Shown here: positions 16,515 to 25,227 of the stretch, piece after piece
Layout: the number at the start of each line of letters is the position of its first letter
How positions within the stretch are numbered: the stretch's first letter is position 1
DNA from: Pseudomonadota bacterium
GTDB lineage: Bacteria > Pseudomonadota > Alphaproteobacteria > Azospirillales > Azospirillaceae
Assembly (NCBI GenBank): GCA_023423695.1
Contig: JAFAFA010000032.1
Coordinates: 94,411-158,410 of the forward strand
DNA length: 64,000 bases
Direction of reading: 5' to 3'
Translations under genes and position numbers: made by a program
Notes under the pieces: generated by a model
Database searches by the model: none
The model's input: the letters and a program-made list of their open reading frames with translations, nothing else
What the model was told of the DNA's origin: nothing

Positions 16515-17546
16515 CTAGCGCAGGCGCGGCGTCATCCGGCTCATGGCGAAGCCCAGCCCGCCCGCCAGGATCAGCCCGGCGGCGACCGCCAGACCGCGTG
16601 TGGTGCCGCTGGGGGCGGCAAGCCGCAGGCTGTTGTGCGGCAGGCCGAAACGGCCGCGGGTCCGGTGCAGACCGTCGACGGGGTGATAGAGGTTGTCCGG
16701 CCTGCCGGGGACCTCGGTCTCCTCCGTCAGCTGGCCGTCCACCGCATTGGCGGCGAGGTAGCGGTCGGCAAAGCCGGGAGCGAGAAAATTGCCGAGGATG
16801 GCCTGCATCGCCGATCCACCCAGCCAGTATTCCCGGCGGGGGTTCTCGGCGGCGTGCAGGATGGCGCGGGCGATGTCCTCCGGCTGGAAGATCGTCCCCA
16901 TCGGCCGGGCACGGCGCGGCATGTGGCTGCGTGCCCAATCGAACTGCGGGGTGTTGACCGCAGGCAGATGCACCGCCGTCAGGGTGATCCGGCTGTTCTC
17001 GTGGATCAACTCCGACCGCAGGCTGTCGACGAAGCCCTGCACCGCATGCTTGGCCGCGCAATAGGCCGACTGCAGCGGGATCGACCGATAGGCCAGCGCC
17101 GATCCGACCTGAAGGATCGTGCCTTGCCCCCGCACCCGCATCCGCCGCAGCGCCGTCTGGATGCCATAGGCGGAGCCGAGATAGGTCACCTCGGTCACCC
17201 GCCGCAATTCTTCTGCCGTCACCGCATGGACCGGGCCGAAGACGGTGACCATCGCCGCATTGATCCAGACGTCGATGGGACCGAAGGCCTCCTCCACCTT
17301 GTCGGCGGCGCTGTCCAGCGCATCGGCCTCGGCGACGTCCAGCGGCAGCACCAGGGCCCGGCCGCCCAATCGCTCCACCTCCGCCTTAACCTCCTCCAGT
17401 GCTTCCTCGGAGCGGGCGATCAGGCCGATGGAGGCCTGCCGGTAGGCGGCGAAGGCCAGCGCCGTGGCACGGCCGACCCCGGCCGACGCGCCGGTGATGC
17501 AGACGACGGGGGCTGACGGAAGGGGCATGGGATTTGTCCTGATCAT
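16515..17546 (-). CDS. Short-chain dehydrogenase/reductase with C-terminal membrane anchor
   Basis: This is a 343-residue NAD(P)-dependent oxidoreductase. The Rossmann motif TGASAGVGRA is at about residues 18-27, NAA in VWINAAMV near 95, and the catalytic set S (VGSALAYR), Y and K (SAYCAAKHA) follows. A hydrophobic stretch near the C-terminus (TRGLAVAAGLILAGGLGFAMS) suggests a membrane anchor. Start at 17546 or at ATG 17528. It lies beside the methyltransferase and type III PKS genes in the same orientation and may act on their product (inference). Confidence 0.85.
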   Translation of the reverse strand: MIRTNPMPLPSAPVVCITGASAGVGRATALAFAAYRQASIGLIARSEEALEEVKAEVERLGGRALVLPLDVAEADALDSAADKVEEAFGPIDVWINAAMVTVFGPVHAVTAEELRRVTEVTYLGSAYGIQTALRRMRVRGQGTILQVGSALAYRSIPLQSAYCAAKHAVQGFVDSLRSELIHENSRITLTAVHLPAVNTPQFDWARSHMPRRARPMGTIFQPEDIARAILHAAENPRREYWLGGSAMQAILGNFLAPGFADRYLAANAVDGQLTEETEVPGRPDNLYHPVDGLHRTRGRFGLPHNSLRLAAPSGTTRGLAVAAGLILAGGLGFAMSRMTPRLR

Positions 17547-17568
17547 GGTGCCGCATCATGTGGTGCCG

Positions 17569-18135
17569 TCAGGCGGCCGGCGGGACCCGGCGGCCGCTCC
17601 AGCCTGTCCAACGGCCTGCACCGCCCCCGGTTCCCTGCCGGTCGCTCAGCGCCTCCTCCTCTACCTGGATGCGGCGGCGGGTGAGGGGAATGTTCAAGAG
17701 CGTGGCGACGACGGCGATCCAGACATTGCCGAACACCAGCGGCAGCACCACAAGTTCGCCTGCCACCACCAGGTAGTTGGGATGGCGGACCCAACGGAAG
17801 GGGCCGCGGCGGACCAGCGGCGCCCCGTCCAGCGTGATGATCCGCGTCGTCCAGAAGCGGCCGAGCGTCGCGATCACCCATACCCGCCCGGCCTGCAGCA
17901 GCAGGAACAGCGCCAGAAGCCAGCCATTGATCGGGGCATCGGCCGGCACCGCCAGGAACAGCGCCAGCAGCCATCCGGCATGCAGCACGACGAACAGCGG
18001 GTAATGGGCGGCGCCGACCTCCCGTGCGCCCTCAGCCAGCAGGCGCGCGGTGTTGCGGCGGGCGACCACCAGTTCCAGCAGTCGCTGCGCCGTGACCGTC
18101 AGCAGGATCAGCTGCGGCCAAGCGAAAAAGTCCAT
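17569..18135 (-). CDS. Isoprenylcysteine carboxyl methyltransferase (ICMT)-like membrane methyltransferase
   Basis: This 188-residue membrane protein has about five helices and the ICMT/PEMT SAM-binding pattern RGPFRWVRHPNYLVVAGEL (about residues 120-138), followed by a C-terminal EEEAL motif. Its ATG is 2 bp after the stop of the type III PKS gene, so the two are certainly cotranscribed. In Bacillus bpsA-bpsB and Streptomyces srsA-srsB, the same pair makes and O-methylates alkylpyrones or alkylresorcinols. A similar role is likely here. Confidence 0.82.
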   Translation of the reverse strand: MDFFAWPQLILLTVTAQRLLELVVARRNTARLLAEGAREVGAAHYPLFVVLHAGWLLALFLAVPADAPINGWLLALFLLLQAGRVWVIATLGRFWTTRIITLDGAPLVRRGPFRWVRHPNYLVVAGELVVLPLVFGNVWIAVVATLLNIPLTRRRIQVEEEALSDRQGTGGGAGRWTGWSGRRVPPAA

Positions 18136-18137
18136 GG

Positions 18138-19196
18138 TCACAGATCCAGCAGGGTGAGGCCGGCGGTGAATCCGGGGCCGAGCGCCAGCATCAGATGCGG
18201 CCCGGTGGCACCGTTGCGCATCCGGCGGTCGAGCACGAACATCACGCTGGCCGCCGACATGTTGCCGCAGTCGCCCAGCACCGCCCATGAGTCGTCCATC
18301 CCGGCGGTGGCGGGCGCCATCACCTCGGTCAGCGCCTGAAGGACCTTGGCGCCGCCGGGGTGGCAGATCACCCCGGACAGGTCCGCGCGGGTCATGCCGC
18401 GATGGGTGAGGAAACCATCGACCACAGGAGCCAGCCGCTCGCGGATCAGGCGCGGGATGTCCTGGCTGAAGACGACGCCGAAGCCCTCGTCCTCGATCCG
18501 CCAGCCCATGATCCGCCGGGTGCCCGGCCATGTGTGTTCGGCACTGTCGACGACGCGCGGGCCGGGTTTGTCGTCGCCGGCTATCGGCGCCCGCAGCAGG
18601 GCGGCGGCGGCACCGTCGGCGAACAGGGCGCTCGCCACCACATTGGTGGGGGAGGCCTCTTCCGGCCGGTGCGACAGGGTGCAGAGCTCGACCACCAGGA
18701 ACAGCACGGTGCGCCCCAGCATGGCGCGCGCCATCATGCCCGCCCGCGCCAGCCCCAGCGCCCCGCCGGCACAGCCCAGTCCGAAGACCGGCAGCCGCAC
18801 CGTGTCGGGCCGGAAGCCCATGCGGTCGAGCAGAAGCGCCTCCAGGCTCGGGGTGGCGATGCCGGTGGTGGTGGCGCAGACGATGGCGTCGACATCGGTG
18901 GGGCGCAGGCCGGCCGCGTCCAGCGCCTTGCCTGCCGCCTCTTCCAGCAGGTCCAGCGCGACGCGCTCGAACACGGCGGCACGCTCACCCCAGCCGTGGG
19001 GCTCCAGATACCAGGACAGCGGGCAGGCGGCATAGCGGCTGCGGATGCCGGTGTTGGCGAAGACGGGGGCCAGCCGGTCGAAGTCGCGCAGGCGATGGGC
19101 GAACACCCTCCGGGCGACGGCCAGCGTCTCCTCCTGCTCGAGGCGGTGGGGCGGCAACGCCGTGGCGACCGCCAACAGCCGCGGATCGAGTGACAT
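18138..19196 (-). CDS. Type III polyketide synthase
   Basis: This is a 352-residue chalcone-synthase-like homodimeric enzyme that extends an acyl-CoA starter with malonyl-CoA and cyclises the chain. The catalytic triad is visible: Cys in FGLGCAGGA (about 147), His in ICHPGG (about 290) and Asn in GDCGNMSAAS (about 322). ATG at 19196 gives standard length. It is the first gene of a leftward unit with an ICMT-like methyltransferase and an SDR. Bacterial relatives make alkylpyrones or alkylresorcinols from long fatty acyl starters. Confidence 0.92.
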   Translation of the reverse strand: MSLDPRLLAVATALPPHRLEQEETLAVARRVFAHRLRDFDRLAPVFANTGIRSRYAACPLSWYLEPHGWGERAAVFERVALDLLEEAAGKALDAAGLRPTDVDAIVCATTTGIATPSLEALLLDRMGFRPDTVRLPVFGLGCAGGALGLARAGMMARAMLGRTVLFLVVELCTLSHRPEEASPTNVVASALFADGAAAALLRAPIAGDDKPGPRVVDSAEHTWPGTRRIMGWRIEDEGFGVVFSQDIPRLIRERLAPVVDGFLTHRGMTRADLSGVICHPGGAKVLQALTEVMAPATAGMDDSWAVLGDCGNMSAASVMFVLDRRMRNGATGPHLMLALGPGFTAGLTLLDL

Positions 19197-19299
19197 CCTG
19201 CCTCCTGCATGCAGCGGAGGACCGGGCTGCGCAACAGGTCGATACGCAGTCCAGCCCTTTCCGCCAACAGAAAGCTGCCCCTGCGGTTGCGCCCGCCCA

Positions 19300-19333
19300 C
19301 CCTTCTCAAAAGGCGATAGCCTTCTGAGAAGGG
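19300..19333 (-). terminator. Long hairpin downstream of the SulP gene
   Basis: CCCTTCTCA-A-AAGGC pairs with GCCTT-C-TGAGAAGGG around a GATA loop (15 positions, one mismatch). There is no T run, but it lies 9 bp after the SulP stop. It probably limits read-through or stabilises the 3' end. Confidence 0.55.
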
Positions 19334-19341
19334 CCTGTCGT

Positions 19342-20829
19342 TCAGTGCGCCGGCGCGCGGTCCTCGGCCCCAGGCTTGTCGTGGGTCGCCAGCCGGTCGA
19401 CGATGGTTTCGCTGGCCGCATTGAGGCCGATCAGCCGCACCTCGGTTCCAGCCCGGCGGAACTTCAGCACGATACCGTCCAGCGCCGCGACGCTCGAAAT
19501 GTCCCAGATATGGGCGTTGGATACATCGATGACCGCCACGTCCAGATCCTCCCGCACGTCGAAGGCGGCGGAGAAATCGTCGGCGGAGGCGAAGAACAGC
19601 TGCCCTTCGACCAGATAGGTGCGGGTCCGGGCATCCGCCGACAGGGTGGAGGTGACGCGGAACATCCGGGCGACTTTCCCGGCGAAGAAGATGCCAGACA
19701 GCAGAACGCCGATCAGCACGCCGATGGCGAGATTGTGGGTGAAGACCACCCCGGCCACCGTCGCCAGCATGACGGCACTGGAGCTGCGCGGATGCGTCAC
19801 CAGCGTCTTCAGGGACTGCCAGCTGAAGGTGCCGACCGACACCATGATCATCACCGCCACCAGCGCGGCCATCGGGATGCGCTTCACCCAGTCGCCCAGC
19901 ACGACGATCAGGAACAGCAGGAACAGGCCGGCGCAGAAGGTCGACAGCCGGCCCCGGCCGCCCGACTTCACGTTGATCACCGATTGGCCGATCATCGCGC
20001 AGCCGGCCATGCCGCCGAAAAAGCCCGAGACCATGTTGGCGACGCCCTGGCCGACGCATTCGCGGTTCTTGTCGCTGCCGGTTTCGGTCATGTCGTCGAC
20101 GATGGCCGCAGTCATCAGCGATTCCAGCAGCCCGACCACGGCGATGCCGGCGGAATAGGGCAGGATGATGCGCAGCGTCTCCAGCGTCAGCGGAATGTCG
20201 GGCAGCAGGAAGACGGGCAGGGTGCTGGGCAGCTCGCCCATGTCGCCGACCGTGCGGACATCGATGCCGAAGCCGATGGTGACAGCGGTCAGGACAAGGA
20301 TGCTGACGAGCGCCGACGGCACCGCCTTGGTCAGGCGCGGCAGCAGGTAGATGATCGCCAGCCCGGCGGCGACCAGCACATAGGTGACGGTGGGAACTCC
20401 CACCAGTTCCGGCAGTTGCGCCAGAAAGATCAGGATGGCGAGCGCGTTGACGAAGCCGGTCATCACCGATTTCGACACGAAGCGCATCAGCGCCCCCAGC
20501 CGCAGGAACCCGGCGCCGATCTGCAGCAATCCGGCCAGCACGGTGGCGGCCAGCAGATATTGCAGGCCATGCTCTTTGACCAGCGTGACCATCAGCACCG
20601 CGGTGGCGGCGGTTGCGGCGGAGATCATGCCGGGCCGGCCGCCGACGATGGCGATGGTCATGGCGATGGCGAAGGAGGCATAGAGGCCGATCTTCGGATC
20701 GACCCCGGCGATGATGGAGAAGGCGATGGCCTCCGGGATCAGGGCAAGGGCGACGACAAGCCCGGACAACAGGTCGCCGCGCGTGTTGCCGAACCACTCC
20801 TGGCGGAGCCGTTGCAAATCGATGGTCAT
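19342..20829 (-). CDS. SulP family anion transporter with STAS domain
   Basis: This 495-residue inner-membrane transporter has 10-14 helices and a C-terminal STAS domain (about residues 385-480). The SulP N-terminal signature is clear in DLLSGLVVALALIPEAIAFS, followed by IAGVDPKIGLYASF; the STAS part contains VAVIDVSNAHIWDISSVAALD. SulP proteins carry sulfate, bicarbonate or other anions; the substrate is not decidable here. ATG at 20829 starts directly before the family signature; an in-frame ATG at 20862 is less likely. No carbonic anhydrase or sulfate-assimilation gene adjoins it. Confidence 0.9.
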   Translation of the reverse strand: MTIDLQRLRQEWFGNTRGDLLSGLVVALALIPEAIAFSIIAGVDPKIGLYASFAIAMTIAIVGGRPGMISAATAATAVLMVTLVKEHGLQYLLAATVLAGLLQIGAGFLRLGALMRFVSKSVMTGFVNALAILIFLAQLPELVGVPTVTYVLVAAGLAIIYLLPRLTKAVPSALVSILVLTAVTIGFGIDVRTVGDMGELPSTLPVFLLPDIPLTLETLRIILPYSAGIAVVGLLESLMTAAIVDDMTETGSDKNRECVGQGVANMVSGFFGGMAGCAMIGQSVINVKSGGRGRLSTFCAGLFLLFLIVVLGDWVKRIPMAALVAVMIMVSVGTFSWQSLKTLVTHPRSSSAVMLATVAGVVFTHNLAIGVLIGVLLSGIFFAGKVARMFRVTSTLSADARTRTYLVEGQLFFASADDFSAAFDVREDLDVAVIDVSNAHIWDISSVAALDGIVLKFRRAGTEVRLIGLNAASETIVDRLATHDKPGAEDRAPAH

Positions 20830-21098
20830 GGGTCTCGCAAGCTCAGGACGGGACGGCGGCACCGCCGCGCAACGGCAAAAGCCGGGCGGTGTGTCGCCAT
20901 CGACGATGATCGGGAATGAAAGTCTGAAACTGGAATCGCTGCGAAGCGACGGCCGGCCCGGAAGTTGGGCGGTCGGGCTTCAGGTCAATGCAAGGGAGCA
21001 GGCCGTCAAGGCGGCGTGACGCGGTGCAGCATGACCGCAGACGTAACAGAATGCCGCAGGACCGGCAACCCCGCGCATGGCTGCCCGCCGCAGACACA
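20830..21098. other. Intergenic region with no recognised gene
   Basis: This stretch between the SulP start and the terminator of the 77-residue ORF holds no ORF I can support. Promoter elements for the SulP gene must lie here, but none stands out. Confidence 0.5.
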
Positions 21099-21129
21099 GA
21101 AAAGGCGGCGCCCCGCAGAGCGCCGCCTT
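21099..21129 (-). terminator. Terminator of the 77-residue ORF
   Basis: AAGGCGGCGC (21102-21111) and GCGCCGCCTT (21120-21129) form a perfect 10-bp stem. Read leftwards it is followed by TTTTC. It lies 23 bp after the stop of the ORF at 21152-21385. Confidence 0.75.
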
Positions 21130-21151
21130 GTCCGTCGAACGAACCGTTCCG

Positions 21152-21385
21152 TCAGGCCTGACGCGGCTTCAGCGGCGCGGTGTCGCGGAAGGGTTTGTCG
21201 ACACCGCCCTTGTCGTTGGTCTGGTTCTCGACATCGCCTTCGAAGGTGTTTTCGCCCTGGGCCAGATCCATGTCGTCCGGCGTCATGCCGGCGGCGCGGG
21301 CGCCCTTGGTCCCGCCGATCTGCGGGTTGTTCTTCAGGTCGGCATCGGTCGGCTTGTCGGTCTTCTCGTGCTTGCTTGCGCTCAT
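21152..21385 (-). CDS. Small hydrophilic protein of unknown function
   Basis: This 77-residue ORF has its own terminator. The protein is strongly hydrophilic and rich in D, K, N and G (DKPTDADLKNNPQIGGTKG; GENTFEGDVENQTNDKGG), with no membrane segment, cysteine or recognised domain. Such composition suggests an intrinsically disordered, possibly stress-related protein (inference). It faces away from hypF across a 177-bp gap. Confidence 0.65.
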   Translation of the reverse strand: MSASKHEKTDKPTDADLKNNPQIGGTKGARAAGMTPDDMDLAQGENTFEGDVENQTNDKGGVDKPFRDTAPLKPRQA

Positions 21386-21487
21386 GACGGCGTCTCCGTT
21401 CCGGTTCCGCGAATGTCCTCCTCTCAACCGATGCCGCCGCCGGTTGTTGCGGTCCTGACCCTCCGTACAGACCATCCGCCGCAGCGA

Positions 21488-21531
21488 TTGTCCCTTCTTC
21501 CAGATGGAGAGAAGGTTAGGATGAGGGGGGT
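21488..21531. repeat. Half-unit of a GC-rich palindromic intergenic repeat
   Basis: CCTTCTTCCAGATGGAGAGAAGG is an imperfect palindrome followed by TTAGGATGAGGGGGG. The tail parallels the GGAGGGTTAGGGTGGGGGC arm of the repeat at 24275-24385, so the two probably belong to one dispersed family. Confidence 0.4.
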
Positions 21532-21562
21532 CGGCGCAGCCGAAGATCATCCGGGAAAGCAG

Positions 21563-23803
21563 ATGGCAGGCACTGGCGAACGGCTGAGGATCCGCGTGCG
21601 CGGACAGGTGCAGGGCGTGGGTTTCCGCCCGCACGTCCATGCGCTCGCCCGGCGCTTCGGCCTGACCGGCTGGGTGCTGAACGACCCGCAAGGCGTGCTG
21701 ATCGAAGTGCAGGGTGCCGACCCTGCCGCCTTCCGCACCGCCCTGTCCGAAGAGGCGCCGCCTCTGGCCCGCATCGACGCGGTGGACTGCGAAACCGTCA
21801 CTCCGCTCCCCGGCGAGGACGGCTTCGCCATCCGCCACAGCGAGTCCGCGGGCGCGATCGCCACCGGCATCGGCCCCGACGCCGCGGTCTGCCCGGACTG
21901 CCTCGCCGAACTGTTCGACCCGGCCGACCGTCGCCACCGTTATGCCTTCCTGAACTGCACCCATTGCGGCCCGCGCTACACCATCACGCGGCGGCTGCCC
22001 TATGACCGGCCGCAGACGGCGATGGCCGGTTTCCCGCTCTGCCCCCACTGCATGGGGGAGTACAAGGATCCCGCCGACCGCCGCTTCCACGCCCAGCCGA
22101 CCGCCTGCCCGGCCTGCGGCCCCCGCCTGTCGCATCCGCCGGAAGACATTCTGGCCGCCCTGCGGGATGGCAGGATCGTTGCCATCAAAGGGCTGGGCGG
22201 TTTCCATCTCGCCTGCGACGCCACGCGCGCCGATGCGGTGGAGCGGCTGCGGCGGGTCAAGCAGCGCAACGGCAAGCCCTTCGCCCTGATGGTCGCCAAT
22301 GCGGAGTCCGCCGCCCGCCATGTCCGCATGGATGCGGACGAGCGTCGGCTGCTGGAGGGGGTGACACGTCCCATCGTCCTGCTGCGGCGGCGGAAGGATG
22401 CGCCGGAACTGGCGCCCGACATCGCCCCCGGATTGGCATGGCTGGGCGTCATGCTGCCCTACACGCCGCTGCATTACCTGCTGTTCCACGAGGCGGCGGG
22501 GCGGCCTGACGGCACCGCTTGGCTGCGCCGGCCGCAGGAACTCACGCTGGTCATGACCTCCGCCAATCCCGGCGGCGAGCCGCTCGCCATCGGCAACGAG
22601 GAGGCGCGGGAGAGGCTGGCCGGCATCGCCGACCTGATCGTCGACCATGACCGCGATATCGTGATCCGCGCCGACGACAGCGTGGTCCGCAAGCTGGGCG
22701 GCGTGCCCGCCTTCCTGCGCCGGGGACGCGGCCATGTTCCGGAGCCGATCCGGCTGGCCCGCCCAGTGCCGTCGATCCTTGCAGTCGGCGGTCATCTGAA
22801 GGCGACGGTCTGCGTCACCCGCGGAGACGAGGCCTTCCTGTCCCAGCACATCGGCGACCTCGACAATGCCGCGACGCTGGATTTCCTGGAGGAGAGCGTC
22901 GCCCATCTGCTGCACATCCTGGGCGTCGAGCCGGTGGCGGTCGCCCACGACAAGCATCCCGATTTCCAATCCACACGCTTCGCCGAGGGAACCGGCCTGC
23001 CGAGCGTCGCGGTCCAGCACCACCACGCCCATGTCGCCGCCGTGATGGCCGAACACCGGGTGGAGGGGCCGGCGCTGGGCCTTGCCCTCGACGGCTTCGG
23101 GTTGGGAGAGGGGGGAGGGGCCTGGGGTGGGGAGATGCTGCTGGTCGACGGCTTGCGGTGGGAGCGCCTGGGCAGTCTGGCCCCGCTTGCCCAGCCCGGC
23201 GGCGACCTCGCCGCCCGCCAACCCTGGCGAATGGCGGCATCCGCCCTGGTTCGCATGGGCCGCGCCGACGAGATCGTTCCGCGCTTTGCCGGTCATGGTC
23301 CGGCCGAGGGCGTGCGCCGGATGATCGAGCGAGGCATCAACGCCCCACTCACCAGTTCCTGCGGACGATGGTTCGACGCCGCCTGCGGGCTGCTGGGCGT
23401 CCGCGCGATGGCGGGATTCGAGGGCGAGGCGCCGATGGCACTGGAATCGCTGGTCCGCCGGCCGCAGGTGGCAGAGGGGGCTTGGCGGATCGAGGGGGGC
23501 GAACTCGACCTGACGCCCCTGTTGGAACGCCTGCTGTCCGCCACCGACGCGGTGGAGGGGGCGGAGCTGTTCCACGGCACATTGGCCGCGGCACTGGTGG
23601 ATTGGACCCTGCCGGTTCTGCGCGCGCGTGGCCTGGACCGGGTGGTACTGTCCGGCGGCTGCCTGATGAATGCGGTGCTGGCAGAGGAACTGATCGCCGG
23701 CTTCCGCTCCGCTCGCGTAGAGCCGCTGCTGCCGAGACTGGCGCCGGCCAACGACGGCGGGCTCAGCCTCGGTCAGGCATGGGCCGCATCCTTCGCCCTG
23801 TAG
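21563..23803 (+). CDS. hypF: Carbamoyltransferase HypF ([NiFe] hydrogenase maturation)
   Basis: HypF makes the thiocarbamate that supplies CN ligands to the [NiFe] active site. The 746-residue protein has an acylphosphatase domain (VRGQVQGVGFRPHVHALARR, about residues 10-30), two zinc fingers (CPDC...CTHC and CPHC...CPAC, about 110-185), a YrdC-like domain (about 195-380) and a C-terminal Kae1-like domain with the metal-binding HHHAHVAAVMAEH (about 485-497). ATG at 21563 gives full family length. It stands alone, convergent with the unknown gene behind hupC; hypBCDE are not in this window. Confidence 0.95.
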   Translation: MAGTGERLRIRVRGQVQGVGFRPHVHALARRFGLTGWVLNDPQGVLIEVQGADPAAFRTALSEEAPPLARIDAVDCETVTPLPGEDGFAIRHSESAGAIATGIGPDAAVCPDCLAELFDPADRRHRYAFLNCTHCGPRYTITRRLPYDRPQTAMAGFPLCPHCMGEYKDPADRRFHAQPTACPACGPRLSHPPEDILAALRDGRIVAIKGLGGFHLACDATRADAVERLRRVKQRNGKPFALMVANAESAARHVRMDADERRLLEGVTRPIVLLRRRKDAPELAPDIAPGLAWLGVMLPYTPLHYLLFHEAAGRPDGTAWLRRPQELTLVMTSANPGGEPLAIGNEEARERLAGIADLIVDHDRDIVIRADDSVVRKLGGVPAFLRRGRGHVPEPIRLARPVPSILAVGGHLKATVCVTRGDEAFLSQHIGDLDNAATLDFLEESVAHLLHILGVEPVAVAHDKHPDFQSTRFAEGTGLPSVAVQHHHAHVAAVMAEHRVEGPALGLALDGFGLGEGGGAWGGEMLLVDGLRWERLGSLAPLAQPGGDLAARQPWRMAASALVRMGRADEIVPRFAGHGPAEGVRRMIERGINAPLTSSCGRWFDAACGLLGVRAMAGFEGEAPMALESLVRRPQVAEGAWRIEGGELDLTPLLERLLSATDAVEGAELFHGTLAAALVDWTLPVLRARGLDRVVLSGGCLMNAVLAEELIAGFRSARVEPLLPRLAPANDGGLSLGQAWAASFAL

Positions 23804-24135
23804 GGGAAGAGCGGCATCTGGACCGGCGCCCGCGCCCTGGTCTTGGGCGCCGGAACATCGGCAATGCGGTTGGCCTTGTCGAACTCGTAGAGGCTGCGAT
23901 ACTTGCCGATGTAGCCCTTGCGGCAGGCGCGATGGAACCGCTGAGACGCGGTCTCCCAATCGTCGCCCGGCCGCAGCCAGCTGACATAGGTGGTGCCGCT
24001 GCGCGGATCGGTGCGCAGGAACCGGCCGCGCCCCTTCTCGCCCCGCACCCATTGGCCGGGGTTCAGCGTCAGCGCCCCGCGCGCCAGAAGCAGCTTCACC
24101 TGCGGGGTCAGGTCGATGGTGGGAAAATAAGGCAT
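23773..24135 (-). CDS. Conserved-looking protein of unknown function next to hypF
   Basis: This 120-residue protein begins MPYFPTIDLTPQVK and contains GQWVRGEKGRGRFLRTD and SWLRPGDDWETASQRFHRA. I recognise no family. ATG at 24135 has GGAGG at 5 nt; an upstream in-frame start at 24228 lacks one. The gene overlaps the 3' end of hypF by 31 bp in convergent orientation. It lies downstream of hupC but is separated from it by a long palindromic repeat, so cotranscription is doubtful. Confidence 0.65.
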   Translation of the reverse strand: MPYFPTIDLTPQVKLLLARGALTLNPGQWVRGEKGRGRFLRTDPRSGTTYVSWLRPGDDWETASQRFHRACRKGYIGKYRSLYEFDKANRIADVPAPKTRARAPVQMPLFPYRAKDAAHA

Positions 24136-24274
24136 GACGTCCTCCGGCCGCACCCGCACGGGGCGGCGCTGATCTGGGATTCCCGGCTGTTTCGGAACTT
24201 CCCTGATATGGGAACGCATGCGGAACAAATCAAGGTTTTCAAGGGGTGCGGGGGTGCTGGAGGGGGGGAAGTTA

Positions 24275-24385
24275 TGCCCCCACCCCGACCCTCCCCCGCT
24301 GGGCGGGGGAGGGAGACAGGACCTTTTTCAAAGTTCGGTGGCAGTTCCCTCCCCTGCGAAGCGGGGGAGGGTTAGGGTGGGGGCA
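24275..24385. repeat. BIME-like palindromic intergenic repeat
   Basis: The outer arms TGCCCCCACCCCGACCCTC... (24275-24299) and ...GGGTTAGGGTGGGGGCA (24361-24385) are inverted copies with two mismatches over 25 nt. Each end also contains its own hairpin (CCCTCCCCCGC/GCGGGGGAGGG and CCCTCCCCTGC/GCGGGGGAGGG). The element sits between hupC and the next gene, and can terminate or stabilise transcripts from hupSLC. Confidence 0.75.
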
Positions 24386-24408
24386 ATAGCACGCTACGAG
24401 GCAGACAC

Positions 24409-25203
24409 TCACCCCACCCGCGCCGCCTTCTTCACCGGACGCTCATGCTCCTCGTCCGCCGGGGCTTCGGCGTCCTTGAAGGTGCGGACGCCGCTGATCA
24501 TGGTGGAGATGATCGACTGGCGGGACATGATGTCCTCGCGCACCGCGGCATAGACGTGGACGATCACGAACAGCAGGATCGCCCACATGCCGAGATGGTG
24601 CCAGGTGTGGACGTCCATGCTCTGGCCGAACAGCGGGATGACCCATCCGAACAGCCGGTCCTGCCAACTGCCCAGCCCGGCGCCTTCGCTGTAGAGCGCG
24701 AAGCCGGTGACGATCATGAAGACGCTGCCGATCGCGATTGCCCAGAACATGGCGAACTGGGCCAGCGGGTTGTGGCCGACATACAGCTTCGGCTTGCGCT
24801 CCAGGAACAGATACCAGCGCGCCTCCAGGAACAGCTCCCCCCACCAGTGGCGATCCCAGAAGGGGAAGCGGAACAGCTGCTTGGCATGATGGTTGCCGGC
24901 GAAGGCCCAATAGAGCCGGCCGATGAAGCCGATGGTGAAGATGTAGGCCGCCGCGAAATGCACGAAGCGGATGTAGCCCATCAGGAAATTGGCGCTCGCC
25001 TCGCCCGGCATGCTCGGCAGCGGGTTGGCGATCAGGTAGCCGGTGACAGACAGCACCGTGATCGCCAGCGCGTTGACCCAGTGCCAGATCCGTACCGGCA
25101 CCTCATACACATAGATCGCCTTCAGGAAGCGGCCGCCGCCAGAAGCGGCCGTTCCCTCCTCGTCCGGTGTCGCGACCGGCTTCGCATCGTCGAGAGGAGC
25201 CAT
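24409..25203 (-). CDS. hupC: [NiFe] hydrogenase b-type cytochrome subunit HupC
   Basis: HupC anchors the HupSL dimer to the membrane and passes electrons to quinone. The 264-residue protein has four main helices with heme ligands in YEVPVRIWHWVNALAI (about residues 33-48), the RFVHFAAAY segment and HTWHHLGMWAILLFVIVHVY (about 198-217). The C-terminal tail is charged and cytoplasmic. It is the third gene of hupSLC, 24 bp after hupL. Confidence 0.94.
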   Translation of the reverse strand: MAPLDDAKPVATPDEEGTAASGGGRFLKAIYVYEVPVRIWHWVNALAITVLSVTGYLIANPLPSMPGEASANFLMGYIRFVHFAAAYIFTIGFIGRLYWAFAGNHHAKQLFRFPFWDRHWWGELFLEARWYLFLERKPKLYVGHNPLAQFAMFWAIAIGSVFMIVTGFALYSEGAGLGSWQDRLFGWVIPLFGQSMDVHTWHHLGMWAILLFVIVHVYAAVREDIMSRQSIISTMISGVRTFKDAEAPADEEHERPVKKAARVG

Positions 25204-25227
25204 GACGTAATCCTCCTCGGTTGCCGG

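Noticed and set aside
21386..24052. Very long minus-strand open frame opposite hypF
   Set aside because: Only its last 77 codons (21152-21385) have a plausible gene; the rest mirrors hypF codon structure.
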